Of a stretch of DNA of 27,586 nucleotides, positions 14,366 through 23,149 are shown one piece after another. Within the stretch, counting starts at the first letter, position 1; every line of letters starts with the position of its first letter. The translations under genes and the position numbers were made by a program. Location: the NCBI GenBank assembly GCA_019419545.1, contig DXZT01000041.1, positions 1 to 27,586 on the forward strand. The letters run 5' to 3'. Below the pieces are notes generated by a model. The model was not told the origin of the DNA. It made no database searches and was given only the letters and a program-made list of their open reading frames with translations. Origin of the DNA: Collinsella sp. (GTDB taxonomy: Bacteria; Actinomycetota; Coriobacteriia; Coriobacteriales; Coriobacteriaceae).

Positions 14366-17365
14366 ATGGTAAACGATTTGGGCAGTATGGACGACCTCGA
14401 GCTGATGCCGCTGGGCGGTGGCTATATGGTGCGACGCGAACGCTTGATGAATGAGCTTCTCGCCAAGGGCCGAAAGGCCGGCATCGTGGTTCTTTATGCG
14501 CCCGACGGGTTTGGGAAGACCTCGGTGCTGCTGCAGTACACCCATGAGGTTAAATGCGACCCGACGCGAGGCCCCGTGCGGATTATCGAGGCCGATCGCG
14601 CCATTGGGCGCGAGGTGTTTATGCAGCTCGAGGTGGTTACCGAAGAACTCAAAGACAAACCGCACTCCCTTATCGCAATCGATAATGTGCCAAACCTCGA
14701 TCAGCGCGATACCGAAGACCTCATCGACAGGATTCGCGGCCTGCGCGCTATGGGGGTAGGGGTCTTTATCTCCTGCCGTCCTTCAAATCGTCAGCTGATT
14801 CACGGGTTGGGCGATTCGGTTAAGATCAATGCGCAGATGCTCAAGGTGCATGCCTATGAGTATTCGGCGTGGGCATCGGCGTTTTCGATCAGCACATCGC
14901 TCGACTTTTATCAGCTCACGCAGGGCGTGCCCGAGCTCGTTTCGGCATTGCAGACGGGTCCGTATGGCCAAGGCGACGTAGCCGGTCTGCTCGAAAACGA
15001 GATTGTCAACGTATATGGCGCGGCACTTGTCGATCTGGCTTCGCTCGACAATAATGCGCTGTTTTGTGTGGCATGTCTCATGGTTTTGATGGGCGAGGGC
15101 AATATCTCAGAACTCGAGGCTTGCGGGGTGAGGCTGTCGATGGTCGACCAGTCCTACTTTGTACGTGACTACCCGATCTTTGGCTTGGATCCCGCCGAGC
15201 GGAGTTTTACGTGTCTGGGCACGGAGGATAACGGACGCTTGCGTTTGCGTAAGTTGGTGGCCGAGGTTCGCCCCGAACTTGTTCCGAGGGCGGCCCGGAT
15301 TTTGCTTAAGGCAGGCCGATGCGATGCGGCGATGGGCCTGGCGGACGCCTTTTTGGACCGTGGGGCGGTCCTTGAACTTGCTGGTCAGTATGGGGTCGAT
15401 CTTGCTCTGACGGGGCACGGGGCCGATATCTGCCGAGCAGCGCTGGGCACGATCGATGCTGACGATCCGGCTCCAGAGCCAACGCCTGCCGAGGCACTCG
15501 GCGTATATCTGGCAGCGGTCAGCGTGTCCAATACAAAGCTCGCTCGCTATATGGCATCGGTTATCGAGCGCGGGGGCGAACGAACGGCCTGCGAAATAGA
15601 CCCTGTTTCATGGAGGGTGGCCCAGACACTGACGGCTGTTTGCTATGGGGACAACGGGCTTGGGCTTCCTACGAACCTGGCCGTGCCAGAAATCGAGACA
15701 TCCCATACCGCACTCGATATGTTGTCCGCGCATATCGAGGTCAAGCGCTGTCTGACCGAGCGGGGAGATGACGGCGGCGTTCTACAGCAACTCAAAACGA
15801 GCAAGGCCTATGACTGCGAGCTCGATATCGCGGGGATTGTTATACGGGCCGATAGCATGCTGGTGGAGCTCTTTGATGGGTCGTTCGCGGGAACCGACGA
15901 GCGCGACGACGAGATGACGGTGGTGCGGGAGGCGCTCGACGTACGTGGACTTAAGGCGATGGCTATCTGGGTGCGCATGGTGTTGGCGGCACGGCGGCTC
16001 CTTTCCGGCTTGCCGGTAACCGACGATGCGGCGTTCAACGAGCTCGATCGTTTTGCCGTGCGCATGCGCGACAACCAGATTCAGCTGTTTGGCCTGTTGC
16101 TAGAAGGCTGGCAGTCGCTGGCAGAGGGACGGCCGGTTAATGCAAAGTTCCGTGCGGTCCAAGTGCTCAAACTTGCCGAGGAGTCGATTGCGTACATGCG
16201 CGAGAACGCATTGTTGCTGGAGCGCGCAGCGTATCTGCGAAATACATCGATGGTTTCGGTGCGCGAGGAAGCGGAGTTGCTCGATATAAGCCAGACGCAG
16301 GTTGGTGGAGCGGAGGCCTGGATGGTGGCGCTGCATTTGGCCTGTGCGGGCCGAGACAGCGACCTTGCGGCCTGGATGTCCATGAATCGTGCGGGGATTC
16401 TAGAGCCATCGTATCGGCTCTTTGCGCGCCTTGCCATGCATTGTCTGGGCGAGCCGGCGGCCAGGATACGCAAGAAGCTTCCCGTGCGCGAGCTGTCGCG
16501 GTACTCGCTGCGCGATGATTTGGAAGGGGAGGGCGAGCGCCTGTTCCAGGCCGGCGAGGTTGAAGCCGTTGATACCATAGACCATATCGAGATTCGCATG
16601 TTTGGTGCGTTTCGCGCCGAGCGCGACGGGTTTCCCATCACGGATAAGATGTGGCGCCGTAAGAAGGCGGCGACGCTTGCCGAGCGGCTTGCGCTGGGCA
16701 TGGATGCGCTCGTCGATCGCGAGACGCTGGCCATGGAGCTGTGGCCCCATGCCGAGTTTAATAGCGCCCGCAACAACCTGTACTCGACGATATCGCGCTT
16801 GCGGTCGGCTTTGGGACCGACGCCGGATGGCAAGTCGTGTGTGCTCATCCAAAATGAATGCATCGGACTCAACGGCGACTACGTCAAGACCGATGTGCGG
16901 CTGTTTGACCAGATAAGCCGTGAGGTTTTGGGAAATCGCACGGGTGCGCGCGGGCCCCATTTAGTTGAGCTGTGCCTTAAGATTGAGCAGCTTTATGCCG
17001 GACCGCTGTATGTTCCCAATGGCTGTAATCCCACCTACTTTTTGCGCATGCGACGCATTATGCAGTCAAAGTACATCGATTGCATGATTAAGGGAGCAAA
17101 TGCCGCTCTAGAAGAAAACGATCTGCAGTCGGCGATTTGGCTGGCGGAGTCGGGGCTTCGGCAGGAAACGGCGCGTGAGGATATGGTGCGCTGCGCCATG
17201 CGCGTCTACAGTGCGGCGGGGCGGCGGCGCGATATCGTCGAGCTGTACAGCGGGCATATGCACCATCTGAGGGAGCAGGTCAATGGCGTGCCCGAGCCCG
17301 AGACGCGGCGTCTATACGAACGCTTGGTGGAGGGACGGCTCAATCGCGTGCTGGTCGAGCGATAA
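14366..17365 (+). CDS. Large STAND-like ATPase regulator with C-terminal winged-helix and BTAD-like region
   Basis: The 999-residue protein has an N-terminal P-loop NTPase region: Walker A APDGFGKT (Lys51) and a Walker B-like LIAIDNV, followed by FISCRPS, as in MalT/LuxR-LAL and other STAND regulators. The middle (about 300-730) is helical and repeat-like without clear motifs. From residue 741 (IEIRMFGAFRAERDG) comes an OmpR/SARP-type winged helix, including MWRRKKAATLAERLAL, LAMELWP and NNLYSTISRLRSALG. A helical bacterial transcriptional activation-like region runs to the end. The usual SARP order puts the DNA-binding and BTAD parts first; here they are last. ATG at 14366 follows GAGGAG. 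No membrane segment is seen. It is monocistronic and its target genes are unknown; nothing adjacent is an obvious target. Confidence 0.82.
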   Translation: MVNDLGSMDDLELMPLGGGYMVRRERLMNELLAKGRKAGIVVLYAPDGFGKTSVLLQYTHEVKCDPTRGPVRIIEADRAIGREVFMQLEVVTEELKDKPHSLIAIDNVPNLDQRDTEDLIDRIRGLRAMGVGVFISCRPSNRQLIHGLGDSVKINAQMLKVHAYEYSAWASAFSISTSLDFYQLTQGVPELVSALQTGPYGQGDVAGLLENEIVNVYGAALVDLASLDNNALFCVACLMVLMGEGNISELEACGVRLSMVDQSYFVRDYPIFGLDPAERSFTCLGTEDNGRLRLRKLVAEVRPELVPRAARILLKAGRCDAAMGLADAFLDRGAVLELAGQYGVDLALTGHGADICRAALGTIDADDPAPEPTPAEALGVYLAAVSVSNTKLARYMASVIERGGERTACEIDPVSWRVAQTLTAVCYGDNGLGLPTNLAVPEIETSHTALDMLSAHIEVKRCLTERGDDGGVLQQLKTSKAYDCELDIAGIVIRADSMLVELFDGSFAGTDERDDEMTVVREALDVRGLKAMAIWVRMVLAARRLLSGLPVTDDAAFNELDRFAVRMRDNQIQLFGLLLEGWQSLAEGRPVNAKFRAVQVLKLAEESIAYMRENALLLERAAYLRNTSMVSVREEAELLDISQTQVGGAEAWMVALHLACAGRDSDLAAWMSMNRAGILEPSYRLFARLAMHCLGEPAARIRKKLPVRELSRYSLRDDLEGEGERLFQAGEVEAVDTIDHIEIRMFGAFRAERDGFPITDKMWRRKKAATLAERLALGMDALVDRETLAMELWPHAEFNSARNNLYSTISRLRSALGPTPDGKSCVLIQNECIGLNGDYVKTDVRLFDQISREVLGNRTGARGPHLVELCLKIEQLYAGPLYVPNGCNPTYFLRMRRIMQSKYIDCMIKGANAALEENDLQSAIWLAESGLRQETAREDMVRCAMRVYSAAGRRRDIVELYSGHMHHLREQVNGVPEPETRRLYERLVEGRLNRVLVER

Positions 17366-17368
17366 AAA

Positions 17369-17397
17369 ACGGGCGCCCGAAGTACTTGGGCACCCGT
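17369..17397 (-). terminator. Terminator of yhbY, possibly bidirectional
   Basis: The 29-base near-perfect palindrome ACGGGCGCCC...GGGCACCCGT is followed on the reverse strand by TTTTTTA (17368-17362), making it the terminator of the leftward yhbY transcript. It also lies right after the stop of the rightward regulator gene. Confidence 0.75.
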
Positions 17398-17434
17398 AAA
17401 CTTGCTATGTGTTGGCTCGCAGGATCATTGGCTC

Positions 17435-17734
17435 TTAGACGAGCTTGATCTTCTCGATGTCCTTGCGCGAGGACTCGCGATACAGCGAGAACTTGCGGCC
17501 GATGACCTGGACGACCTCGGCGTGGCAGCGCTCAGCGAGCTCTTCGGCGGCCCCGCGGGCGGAAAGACTGGAGCCATCGAGCACGGAGCACTTAACGAGC
17601 TCGTGCTTCTCCAGGTAGGCGACCGTCTGCTCGACGGTGCCCTCGTTGACATCGGACTTGCCGATGATGATGGCGGGGTTGAGGTGATGGGCCATGCTGC
17701 GAAGCTGCATGACCTGGGCTCCTGTCAGTGCCAT
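17435..17734 (-). CDS. yhbY: YhbY-family (CRM domain) RNA-binding protein
   Basis: This 99-residue protein consists of a single CRS1-YhbY domain, which associates with pre-50S ribosomal particles and binds RNA. It shows the family's N-terminal LRSMAHHLNPAIIIGKSDVNEG (the GKSD loop is the signature of the GxxG-like RNA-binding element), EKHELVKCSVLDGSS, and C-terminal VVQVIGRKFSLYRESS. The length is standard. The start at 17734 has only a weak purine-rich site (AAAGCGAGAA). In the 150 bases upstream of it, on the reverse strand, is a GCCCC/GGGGC hairpin and no gene. Confidence 0.95.
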   Translation of the reverse strand: MALTGAQVMQLRSMAHHLNPAIIIGKSDVNEGTVEQTVAYLEKHELVKCSVLDGSSLSARGAAEELAERCHAEVVQVIGRKFSLYRESSRKDIEKIKLV

Positions 17735-17884
17735 GGGTTCTCGCTTTCTATGTTATGGGGCGCCCCGCGATGGGGCCTTAATCTACGTGAGCTGTCTCAC
17801 GATAGCGCAGGAACGGTGTGGTGTGGAGCGCGTTTGTCCAGTTCGCAAAGAATGCGGATGCCGGGCGGGTGGATGGCGCAGGCT

Positions 17885-18781
17885 TTAGATGGGCTGTGGG
17901 CGGCTTGCTGAGACCGGCTCCCAGGCGATAAACGCCCATCGGACTTTGCGGATGTGGTCGAGCATGTAACGTCCCTGCGGCACGCCCTTGGATCCCGGCT
18001 CACCGGCATGGGGGTTCTCAATCATGTGTTGAGCGATGTAGTCGCGCAGGCGGTCGATCTTATCCTCGTTACCGTGTTCGAGCATGCGGGAGAAGTCCGC
18101 CACGCCCGCCTCAAGGCTATCGAAAGTATCGCGACGAGGCGATTCAAAGTACGTAACCTGCGGCAGGGCACCCATCTGAATAAGGATATTAAAGGCATAC
18201 ACAAAGCCGTTACTGCAGGTAACCGAGGCGCCGATGGCGTTCATCAGATGCAGGTCATAGCGTGGGCTGGAGTTGGCGACCATCGTGACGGCACAACGCC
18301 GACGAGCCGTACGATCAAGCTTGGCAAGTGCACCTTTAAGATTGGTCGTCGTAACCGACCGACTGGCAAAGGCAACATCCACTGCCTTCGCGACCGGTCC
18401 AACCAAATCCCAATCATCATCCCAAGCAAGCTCAAGTGGCGTAATAAGATCTTCGAGCCCGTAATACTCAATGCCGGCATCAAGGGTGCCCAACATAGCG
18501 GGGGAGAAGTCGGCTGCAATTACAGGATGTCCAGCCTGAGCAAGCGGAATAGCAATCGACCCAGCTCCACATCCCATATCCAGCACCGACTCGCCGGGCT
18601 TAAGCGTCAACAACTTTATAAAATCCCGGGCATACGGAGCAGTCTCAAGCGGCCGAAAATGCCGAGCCCGCTTATCCCACTCAAAAGAATCATCAGCCCG
18701 CCGCCGACCAGCTTGCAGGCGCATCCATTCGCCATTCCAATCCGCAGCAAGCAGCTCAGAGCGAGCATCCCCATCAACCAC
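17885..18781 (-). CDS. Class I SAM-dependent methyltransferase
   Basis: The 298-residue protein has a Rossmann-fold methyltransferase core. Motif I is SVLDMGCGAGSIAIPLA (about residues 65-81), followed by the acidic Asp91 in VIAADFSPAML, which is expected to hold the ribose of SAM. The substrate is unknown. The start is placed at GTG 18781 because AGGAGGT (18788-18794) lies six bases upstream. An in-frame ATG at 18841 would add 20 very hydrophobic residues, but it lacks a ribosome binding site and would run through a terminator hairpin. It faces the same way as the UPF0210 gene but is separated from it by a large palindrome and a terminator-like hairpin. Confidence 0.85.
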   Translation of the reverse strand: MVDGDARSELLAADWNGEWMRLQAGRRRADDSFEWDKRARHFRPLETAPYARDFIKLLTLKPGESVLDMGCGAGSIAIPLAQAGHPVIAADFSPAMLGTLDAGIEYYGLEDLITPLELAWDDDWDLVGPVAKAVDVAFASRSVTTTNLKGALAKLDRTARRRCAVTMVANSSPRYDLHLMNAIGASVTCSNGFVYAFNILIQMGALPQVTYFESPRRDTFDSLEAGVADFSRMLEHGNEDKIDRLRDYIAQHMIENPHAGEPGSKGVPQGRYMLDHIRKVRWAFIAWEPVSASRPQPI

Positions 18782-18800
18782 GGGCCAACCTCCTAGCAAC

Positions 18801-18832
18801 AAAAAAGCGACTCCTCCCAAAAGAAGAGCCGC
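18801..18832 (-). terminator. Terminator-like hairpin immediately before the methyltransferase ribosome binding site
   Basis: On the reverse strand GCGGCTCTTC (18832-18823) pairs with the GGAGGAGTCGC region (18818-18807), followed by TTTTTT (18806-18801). Only six bases separate the T tract from the AGGAGGT site, leaving no room for a promoter in between. Either it attenuates the methyltransferase mRNA, or it ends an upstream transcript while a promoter overlaps it. Confidence 0.6.
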
Positions 18833-18948
18833 AACCAGCATATATCAGAAAAAGAACCGTTCCAACGCCAAACCGCCACACCAACCAAGGCGGGCAGAAG
18901 CGAAGCGACTGCCACTGAGCCAGAACCCAGCCAAGGTTGAGATGTGCG

Positions 18949-19090
18949 GGAGCCCCGCCGCCGGGCGGCAGACATATAAGGTCGATCGCGAGTTCCGCAC
19001 GAGCCGGAGAGCACTTAATGTGCTCTCCGTGCGAGTCAGGACTGTCCGAGCAGGCGACCTTATATGTCTGCCGCCCGGCGGCGGGGCTCC
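18949..19090. repeat. 142-bp nested palindrome with perfect 36-bp inverted repeats
   Basis: The left arm 18949-18984 (GGAGCCCCGCCGCCGGGCGG...) is the exact reverse complement of the right arm 19055-19090. Inside, GGAGAGCAC and GTGCTCTCC form a second 9-bp stem around TTAAT, flanked by CGCAC and GTGCG. It lies between the UPF0210 stop and the methyltransferase leader. No open frame inside is credible. Confidence 0.88.
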
Positions 19091-19108
19091 TCGCCTCGTA
19101 TCCCTAGG

Positions 19109-20473
19109 CTAGTTCTTCAGCGAGTTCAGCGGCGCCGGGAATCGACCACCGCGGTGGGCAAGCACGGTGCCGGCGTTGGGGTTCACCGGCATGATGGGCG
19201 CACGGCCGAACAGGCCGCCGTACTCGACGCAGTCGCCCACGCCCTTGCCAATGGCGGGAATAACGCGGACGGCCGTGGTCTTGTTGTTGATGACGCCGAT
19301 GGCCATCTCGTCGGCGATGATGCCGGCGATGGTCTCGACCGGGGTGTCACCGGGGATGGCGATCATGTCCAGGCCGACGGAGCACACGCAGGTCATGGCC
19401 TCGAGCTTCTCGAGCGAAAGCGCACCGGCCTCGACGGCGGCGATCATGCCGGCGTCCTCGGACACGGGGATAAAGGCGCCGGAGAGACCGCCCACGCTGG
19501 AGCTGGCCATGACGCCGCCCTTCTTGACGGCATCGTTGAGCATGGCGAGCGCGCAGGTCGTGCCGGGGCCACCGCAGGTGCCTACGCCGATGATCTCGAG
19601 GATGCGGGCAACGGAGTCACCGATGGCAGGCGTGGGAGCCAGCGACAGGTCGACAATGCCCTTCTCGACACCCAGACGATGGGCGGCCTCGCGGCTCATG
19701 AGCTCGCCGGCGCGGGTGATCTTAAAGGCGGTCTGCTTGATCTTCTCGGCGACTTCCATCATCGAGGCGGAATCGGGCAGCGTCTCCAGAGCTGCGGCCA
19801 TAACGCCGGGGCCCGAGACGCCTACGTTGATGACGGCGTCGGCCTCGCCACCGCCGTGGACGGCTCCCGCCATAAACGGGGAGTCCTCGACCATGTTGGC
19901 AAAGCAGACAAACTTGGAGGCGCCGACGGAATCCTGGTCGGCCGTGAGTTTAGCGGCATCGATGATGGTCTGGGCGGCCATAAGCACGGCGTCCATGTTG
20001 ATGCCAGCACGCAGGCTGGCGACGTTGACGCTGGAGCAGACGCGGCTGGTGGTAGCGAGCGCCTGGGGGATGGACTGGATGACGCGGCGGTCGGCGTCAC
20101 CGATGCCCTTCTGGACGAGTGCGGAGAAGCCGCCCAGGTAATCGATGCCGAGCGTTTCGGCCGCGCGGTCGAGGGCATGCGCGATGGGGGTGAGGTCCTC
20201 ATCCTTGCAGCATGCGGCGATCTGTGCCACCGGGGTGACGGAAACGCGCTTGTTGACGATGGGGATACCGTACTCGCGCTCGAGGTTCTCGGCGGTCTCG
20301 ACCAGATGCTCAGCCGTGTGCGTCACGTGGTCGTAGATCTTCGTGCACATGCGGTCGAGGTTCTCGTCACCGCAACCCATGAGCGAAACACCCATGGTGA
20401 TGGTCCTGATGTCGAGGTTCTGCTCCTCAACCATGCCGCGGGTTTCCGCGATTTCTGCGGGCGTGATCGCCAT
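19109..20473 (-). CDS. UPF0210 / DUF711 (PFL) family protein
   Basis: The 454-residue protein is close to the usual length of UPF0210 members, an uncharacterised, widely conserved family with a glycyl-radical-enzyme-like barrel fold. Typical segments are the early EEQNLDIRTITMGVSLMGCGDEN, CSSVNVASLRAGINMDAV, VNVGVSGPGVMAAALE, and the Gly- and Cys-rich GVGTCGGPGTTCALAMLNDAVKKGG. The ATG at 20473 follows AGGAG (20484-20480); a longer in-frame extension to 20530 has no ribosome binding site. In many bacteria the gene is paired with a small ACT-domain (UPF0237) gene; none is adjacent here. Function is unknown. Confidence 0.92.
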   Translation of the reverse strand: MAITPAEIAETRGMVEEQNLDIRTITMGVSLMGCGDENLDRMCTKIYDHVTHTAEHLVETAENLEREYGIPIVNKRVSVTPVAQIAACCKDEDLTPIAHALDRAAETLGIDYLGGFSALVQKGIGDADRRVIQSIPQALATTSRVCSSVNVASLRAGINMDAVLMAAQTIIDAAKLTADQDSVGASKFVCFANMVEDSPFMAGAVHGGGEADAVINVGVSGPGVMAAALETLPDSASMMEVAEKIKQTAFKITRAGELMSREAAHRLGVEKGIVDLSLAPTPAIGDSVARILEIIGVGTCGGPGTTCALAMLNDAVKKGGVMASSSVGGLSGAFIPVSEDAGMIAAVEAGALSLEKLEAMTCVCSVGLDMIAIPGDTPVETIAGIIADEMAIGVINNKTTAVRVIPAIGKGVGDCVEYGGLFGRAPIMPVNPNAGTVLAHRGGRFPAPLNSLKN

Positions 20474-20519
20474 CCTTGCGCTCCTATCTGCCAAAACGAG
20501 CATAGTCTTATCTATTCTA

Positions 20520-20555
20520 ACGTGCCGCACGTGCCAAGTGGCGCATGCGGCACGT
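20520..20555. terminator. Hairpin between metH and the UPF0210 gene
   Basis: ACGTGCCGCA (20520-20529) and TGCGGCACGT (20546-20555) are perfectly complementary. On the reverse strand, the direction of metH, only TAGAATAG follows, so it is a weak terminator at best. On the forward strand it is followed by TTTT. Confidence 0.5.
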
Positions 20556-20581
20556 TTTGGTGCTCGGTTGTTTCCGTTGTG

Positions 20582-23140
20582 TTACTGCCCAAAGACCTCT
20601 TCGGCGATGCGCGCGCTTTCGGCGGCATCCTTGGCGTAGTAGTCCGCGCCGATCTGCTTGGCGTATTCGGGGGTGAGCACGGCGCCGCCCACGATGATCT
20701 TGACGCCCGGAACCTCGGCATGGAGCAGCTTGATGGTCTCCTCCATGGCGACGACGGTGGTGGTCATAAGCGCCGAGAGGCCGACGAGTTTGATATCGCG
20801 CTCCTTGACGGTCTTGAGTACCTCCTGCGGATCGACGTCGCGGCCCAGGTCAAAGACGGTGTAGCCGTAGTTGTCGAGCAGCATTTTGACGATGTTCTTG
20901 CCGATATCGTGGATGTCGCCCTTGACGGTGGCCACGCAGATCTTGCCCTTGTCGGCAATCTCGCCGGCGGGCATCAGGCGCTTAATGGTGTCGAAGCCCA
21001 CGCGTGCGGCCTCGGCCGAGGCCATGAGCTGCGGCAAGAAGAACTTGCCCTGGTCAAAGAGGACGCCCACCTCGTCGAGGGCGGGGATAAAGTGATTGTT
21101 GATGAGGTCCATGGCGTCGTGGTCTGCTAGCAGACGCTCGGTCTCGGCAGCGATCTCGCCTTTGCGGCCCGAGACGACCATGTGGCGGATGGGGTCGTCG
21201 TTGCCGTCGGTGCTGGTGACACCAGCGGCGGGCACGGTGTCGGTCGATGCGGCCTGAGCTGCTGCCGGGTTGGCGGCGATCTTGTACGGATCGGTCCAGC
21301 CGGCATAGCGCTCGATGTATCCGGTCGAGCCCTCGTCCTCAACGCTCAGGACGCGATAGCTGTAGACGGTGTCCATAAAGCGCTTGGAGCCCGGGTTCAT
21401 GATGGGGGCGTCCAGGCCCGCGCCGAAGGCGGCAGCCAAAAAGACCGAGCCCAGCAGCGGGCGGGCGGGCAGGCCAAAGCTGATGTTCGACACGCCAAGC
21501 GCGCATTTGACGCCCAGGCGCTCCTTGCACAGGGACATGGCGCGCAGAATCTGCTCGGCCTGGCGTTGATTGGTCGAGGCGGTCATGACCAGGCAGTCGA
21601 TGAGGATGCGGTCCGGGCCGATGCCGTAGCGGGCGGCCTCGGCCACGATGCGCTCGGCGATGGCGAAGCGGGCCTCGGCGGTATCGGGGATGCCGCCTTC
21701 GTCGAGCGTAAGGCCGACGACGTTGGTGCCGTAGTGGGCAACCAACGGAAAGATCTCATCCATGATCTGTTGCTTGCCGTTGACCGAGTTGATGATGGGC
21801 TTGCCGGCGTAGCGGCGTACGGCGGCCTCGACGGCGGCGGGATCGGTGGAGTCGATCTGCAGCGGCAACAGCGTGGAGCCTTGGAGCTGCTCGGTCGCCT
21901 GCTGGATAATCTTGACCTCGTCGATCTCGGGCAGGCCCACGTTAACGTCCAAGATGTCGGCGCCCTGTTCTTGCTGGCTGATGCCCTGGCTCACGACGTA
22001 GCCCAGGTCGCCGTCGCGCAGGGCCTGCTGCAGGCGCTTTTTGCCGGTGGGATTGATGCGCTCGCCGATGACGGCAATCTTGTGGCCGTCGCAGGGGAGG
22101 TCCACCACGGTCTGGGCGCTTGTGACCGACATGCTGGGCTTGCGGTGGCGCGGACTGGGCGTGTGGTTATCGATAAGCGTGCGCAAGGCGGCCATGTGCG
22201 CCGGCGTGGTGCCGCAGCAGCCGCCCACGACGCTCACGCCGTCCTCAATCATGCCGGCGACGGCCTCGGCGTATTCGGGTGCCTGGATATCAAAGACGGT
22301 ATTGCCGTCATCGTCCACGCGGGGCAGTCCCGCATTGGCCTGCACCATAACGGGCTTGTCCGTAACGGTGAGCATACGCGCGGCGAGTCCTCGGAGCTCG
22401 GCCGGGCCCTGGCTGCAGTTGATGCCCAAAACGTCGGCGCCGATGGCGTCGAGGGTGATGGCGGCGACCTCGGGGCTCGTGCCCAAGAAGGTGCGGCCGT
22501 CTTCCTCAAAGGTCATGGTGGCAAAGACGGGCAAGTCGGAATTCTCGCGGCAGGCGAGGACTGCCGCCTTGATCTCGGCCAGGTCGGTCATAGTCTCGAT
22601 AATAAAGAGGTCCACACCCGCGGCGACGCCAGAGCGCACCTCCTCGGCAAAGAGGTCGTAGGCCTCGTCGAAGCTGAGGGTACCCAAGGGGCGCAGCAGC
22701 GCGCCGATGGGGCCGATATCGCCGGCGACGTAGTGGGCACCGGCTGCGCGGGCGCAGGCGACAGCGGCGGCAAAGACATCTGCCACGGTGGCGGTACCGT
22801 CGAGCTTGTGGGCGTTGGCGCCAAAGGTATTGGCGGTGATCACGTCGCAGCCGGCCTCGACGTACTGTCGCTGAATGTCGGTAATGACCTGGGGCTCCTC
22901 AAAGTTGAGCAGCTCGGGCAAGGCGCCGGCCTTCATGCCGGCCGCCTGCAGCATGGTGCCCATGCCACCGTCGAACAACAAGTGCCCCGTGCCCTCGATG
23001 GCCGCACGCAGGCGATCGTCCTTAATGCGCAGATCGTCGATCGTGCGCGTCTTGTACGCGGCGCCGTTGCAGCGCGCGGCATTGACAGGTGTCGCCAGCG
23101 CAGCACCGTCCAGATCATGAGTGATAAGCGGAGTAAACAT
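20582..23140 (-). CDS. metH: Cobalamin-dependent methionine synthase lacking the activation domain
   Basis: The 852-residue enzyme makes methionine from homocysteine and methyltetrahydrofolate. Domains in order are homocysteine binding (about 50-325, with Zn ligands Cys242, Cys308 and Cys309 in NCSQGP and GGCCGTTP), pterin binding (about 350-600, with IGERINPTGKK), a B12 cap (about 655-730), and B12 binding with DIHDIGKN (742-749, lower axial ligand His744). It stops after the B12 domain, whereas E. coli MetH continues with an AdoMet-dependent reactivation domain; that part is encoded by the gene just upstream. The first 45 or so residues extend beyond the usual start, but the ATG at 23140 has a good site (TAGGAGC) and lies nine bases after the upstream stop codon. 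It is the last gene of the metF operon. Confidence 0.95.
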   Translation of the reverse strand: MFTPLITHDLDGAALATPVNAARCNGAAYKTRTIDDLRIKDDRLRAAIEGTGHLLFDGGMGTMLQAAGMKAGALPELLNFEEPQVITDIQRQYVEAGCDVITANTFGANAHKLDGTATVADVFAAAVACARAAGAHYVAGDIGPIGALLRPLGTLSFDEAYDLFAEEVRSGVAAGVDLFIIETMTDLAEIKAAVLACRENSDLPVFATMTFEEDGRTFLGTSPEVAAITLDAIGADVLGINCSQGPAELRGLAARMLTVTDKPVMVQANAGLPRVDDDGNTVFDIQAPEYAEAVAGMIEDGVSVVGGCCGTTPAHMAALRTLIDNHTPSPRHRKPSMSVTSAQTVVDLPCDGHKIAVIGERINPTGKKRLQQALRDGDLGYVVSQGISQQEQGADILDVNVGLPEIDEVKIIQQATEQLQGSTLLPLQIDSTDPAAVEAAVRRYAGKPIINSVNGKQQIMDEIFPLVAHYGTNVVGLTLDEGGIPDTAEARFAIAERIVAEAARYGIGPDRILIDCLVMTASTNQRQAEQILRAMSLCKERLGVKCALGVSNISFGLPARPLLGSVFLAAAFGAGLDAPIMNPGSKRFMDTVYSYRVLSVEDEGSTGYIERYAGWTDPYKIAANPAAAQAASTDTVPAAGVTSTDGNDDPIRHMVVSGRKGEIAAETERLLADHDAMDLINNHFIPALDEVGVLFDQGKFFLPQLMASAEAARVGFDTIKRLMPAGEIADKGKICVATVKGDIHDIGKNIVKMLLDNYGYTVFDLGRDVDPQEVLKTVKERDIKLVGLSALMTTTVVAMEETIKLLHAEVPGVKIIVGGAVLTPEYAKQIGADYYAKDAAESARIAEEVFGQ

Positions 23141-23149
23141 CGAGGGCTC

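Noticed and set aside
14169..14372. Small forward frame before the large regulator
   Set aside because: There is no ribosome binding site, the composition is unlike protein, and it overlaps the regulator's start.
17402..17911. Forward frame opposite yhbY
   Set aside because: It is antisense to a full-length YhbY domain and has no recognisable features.
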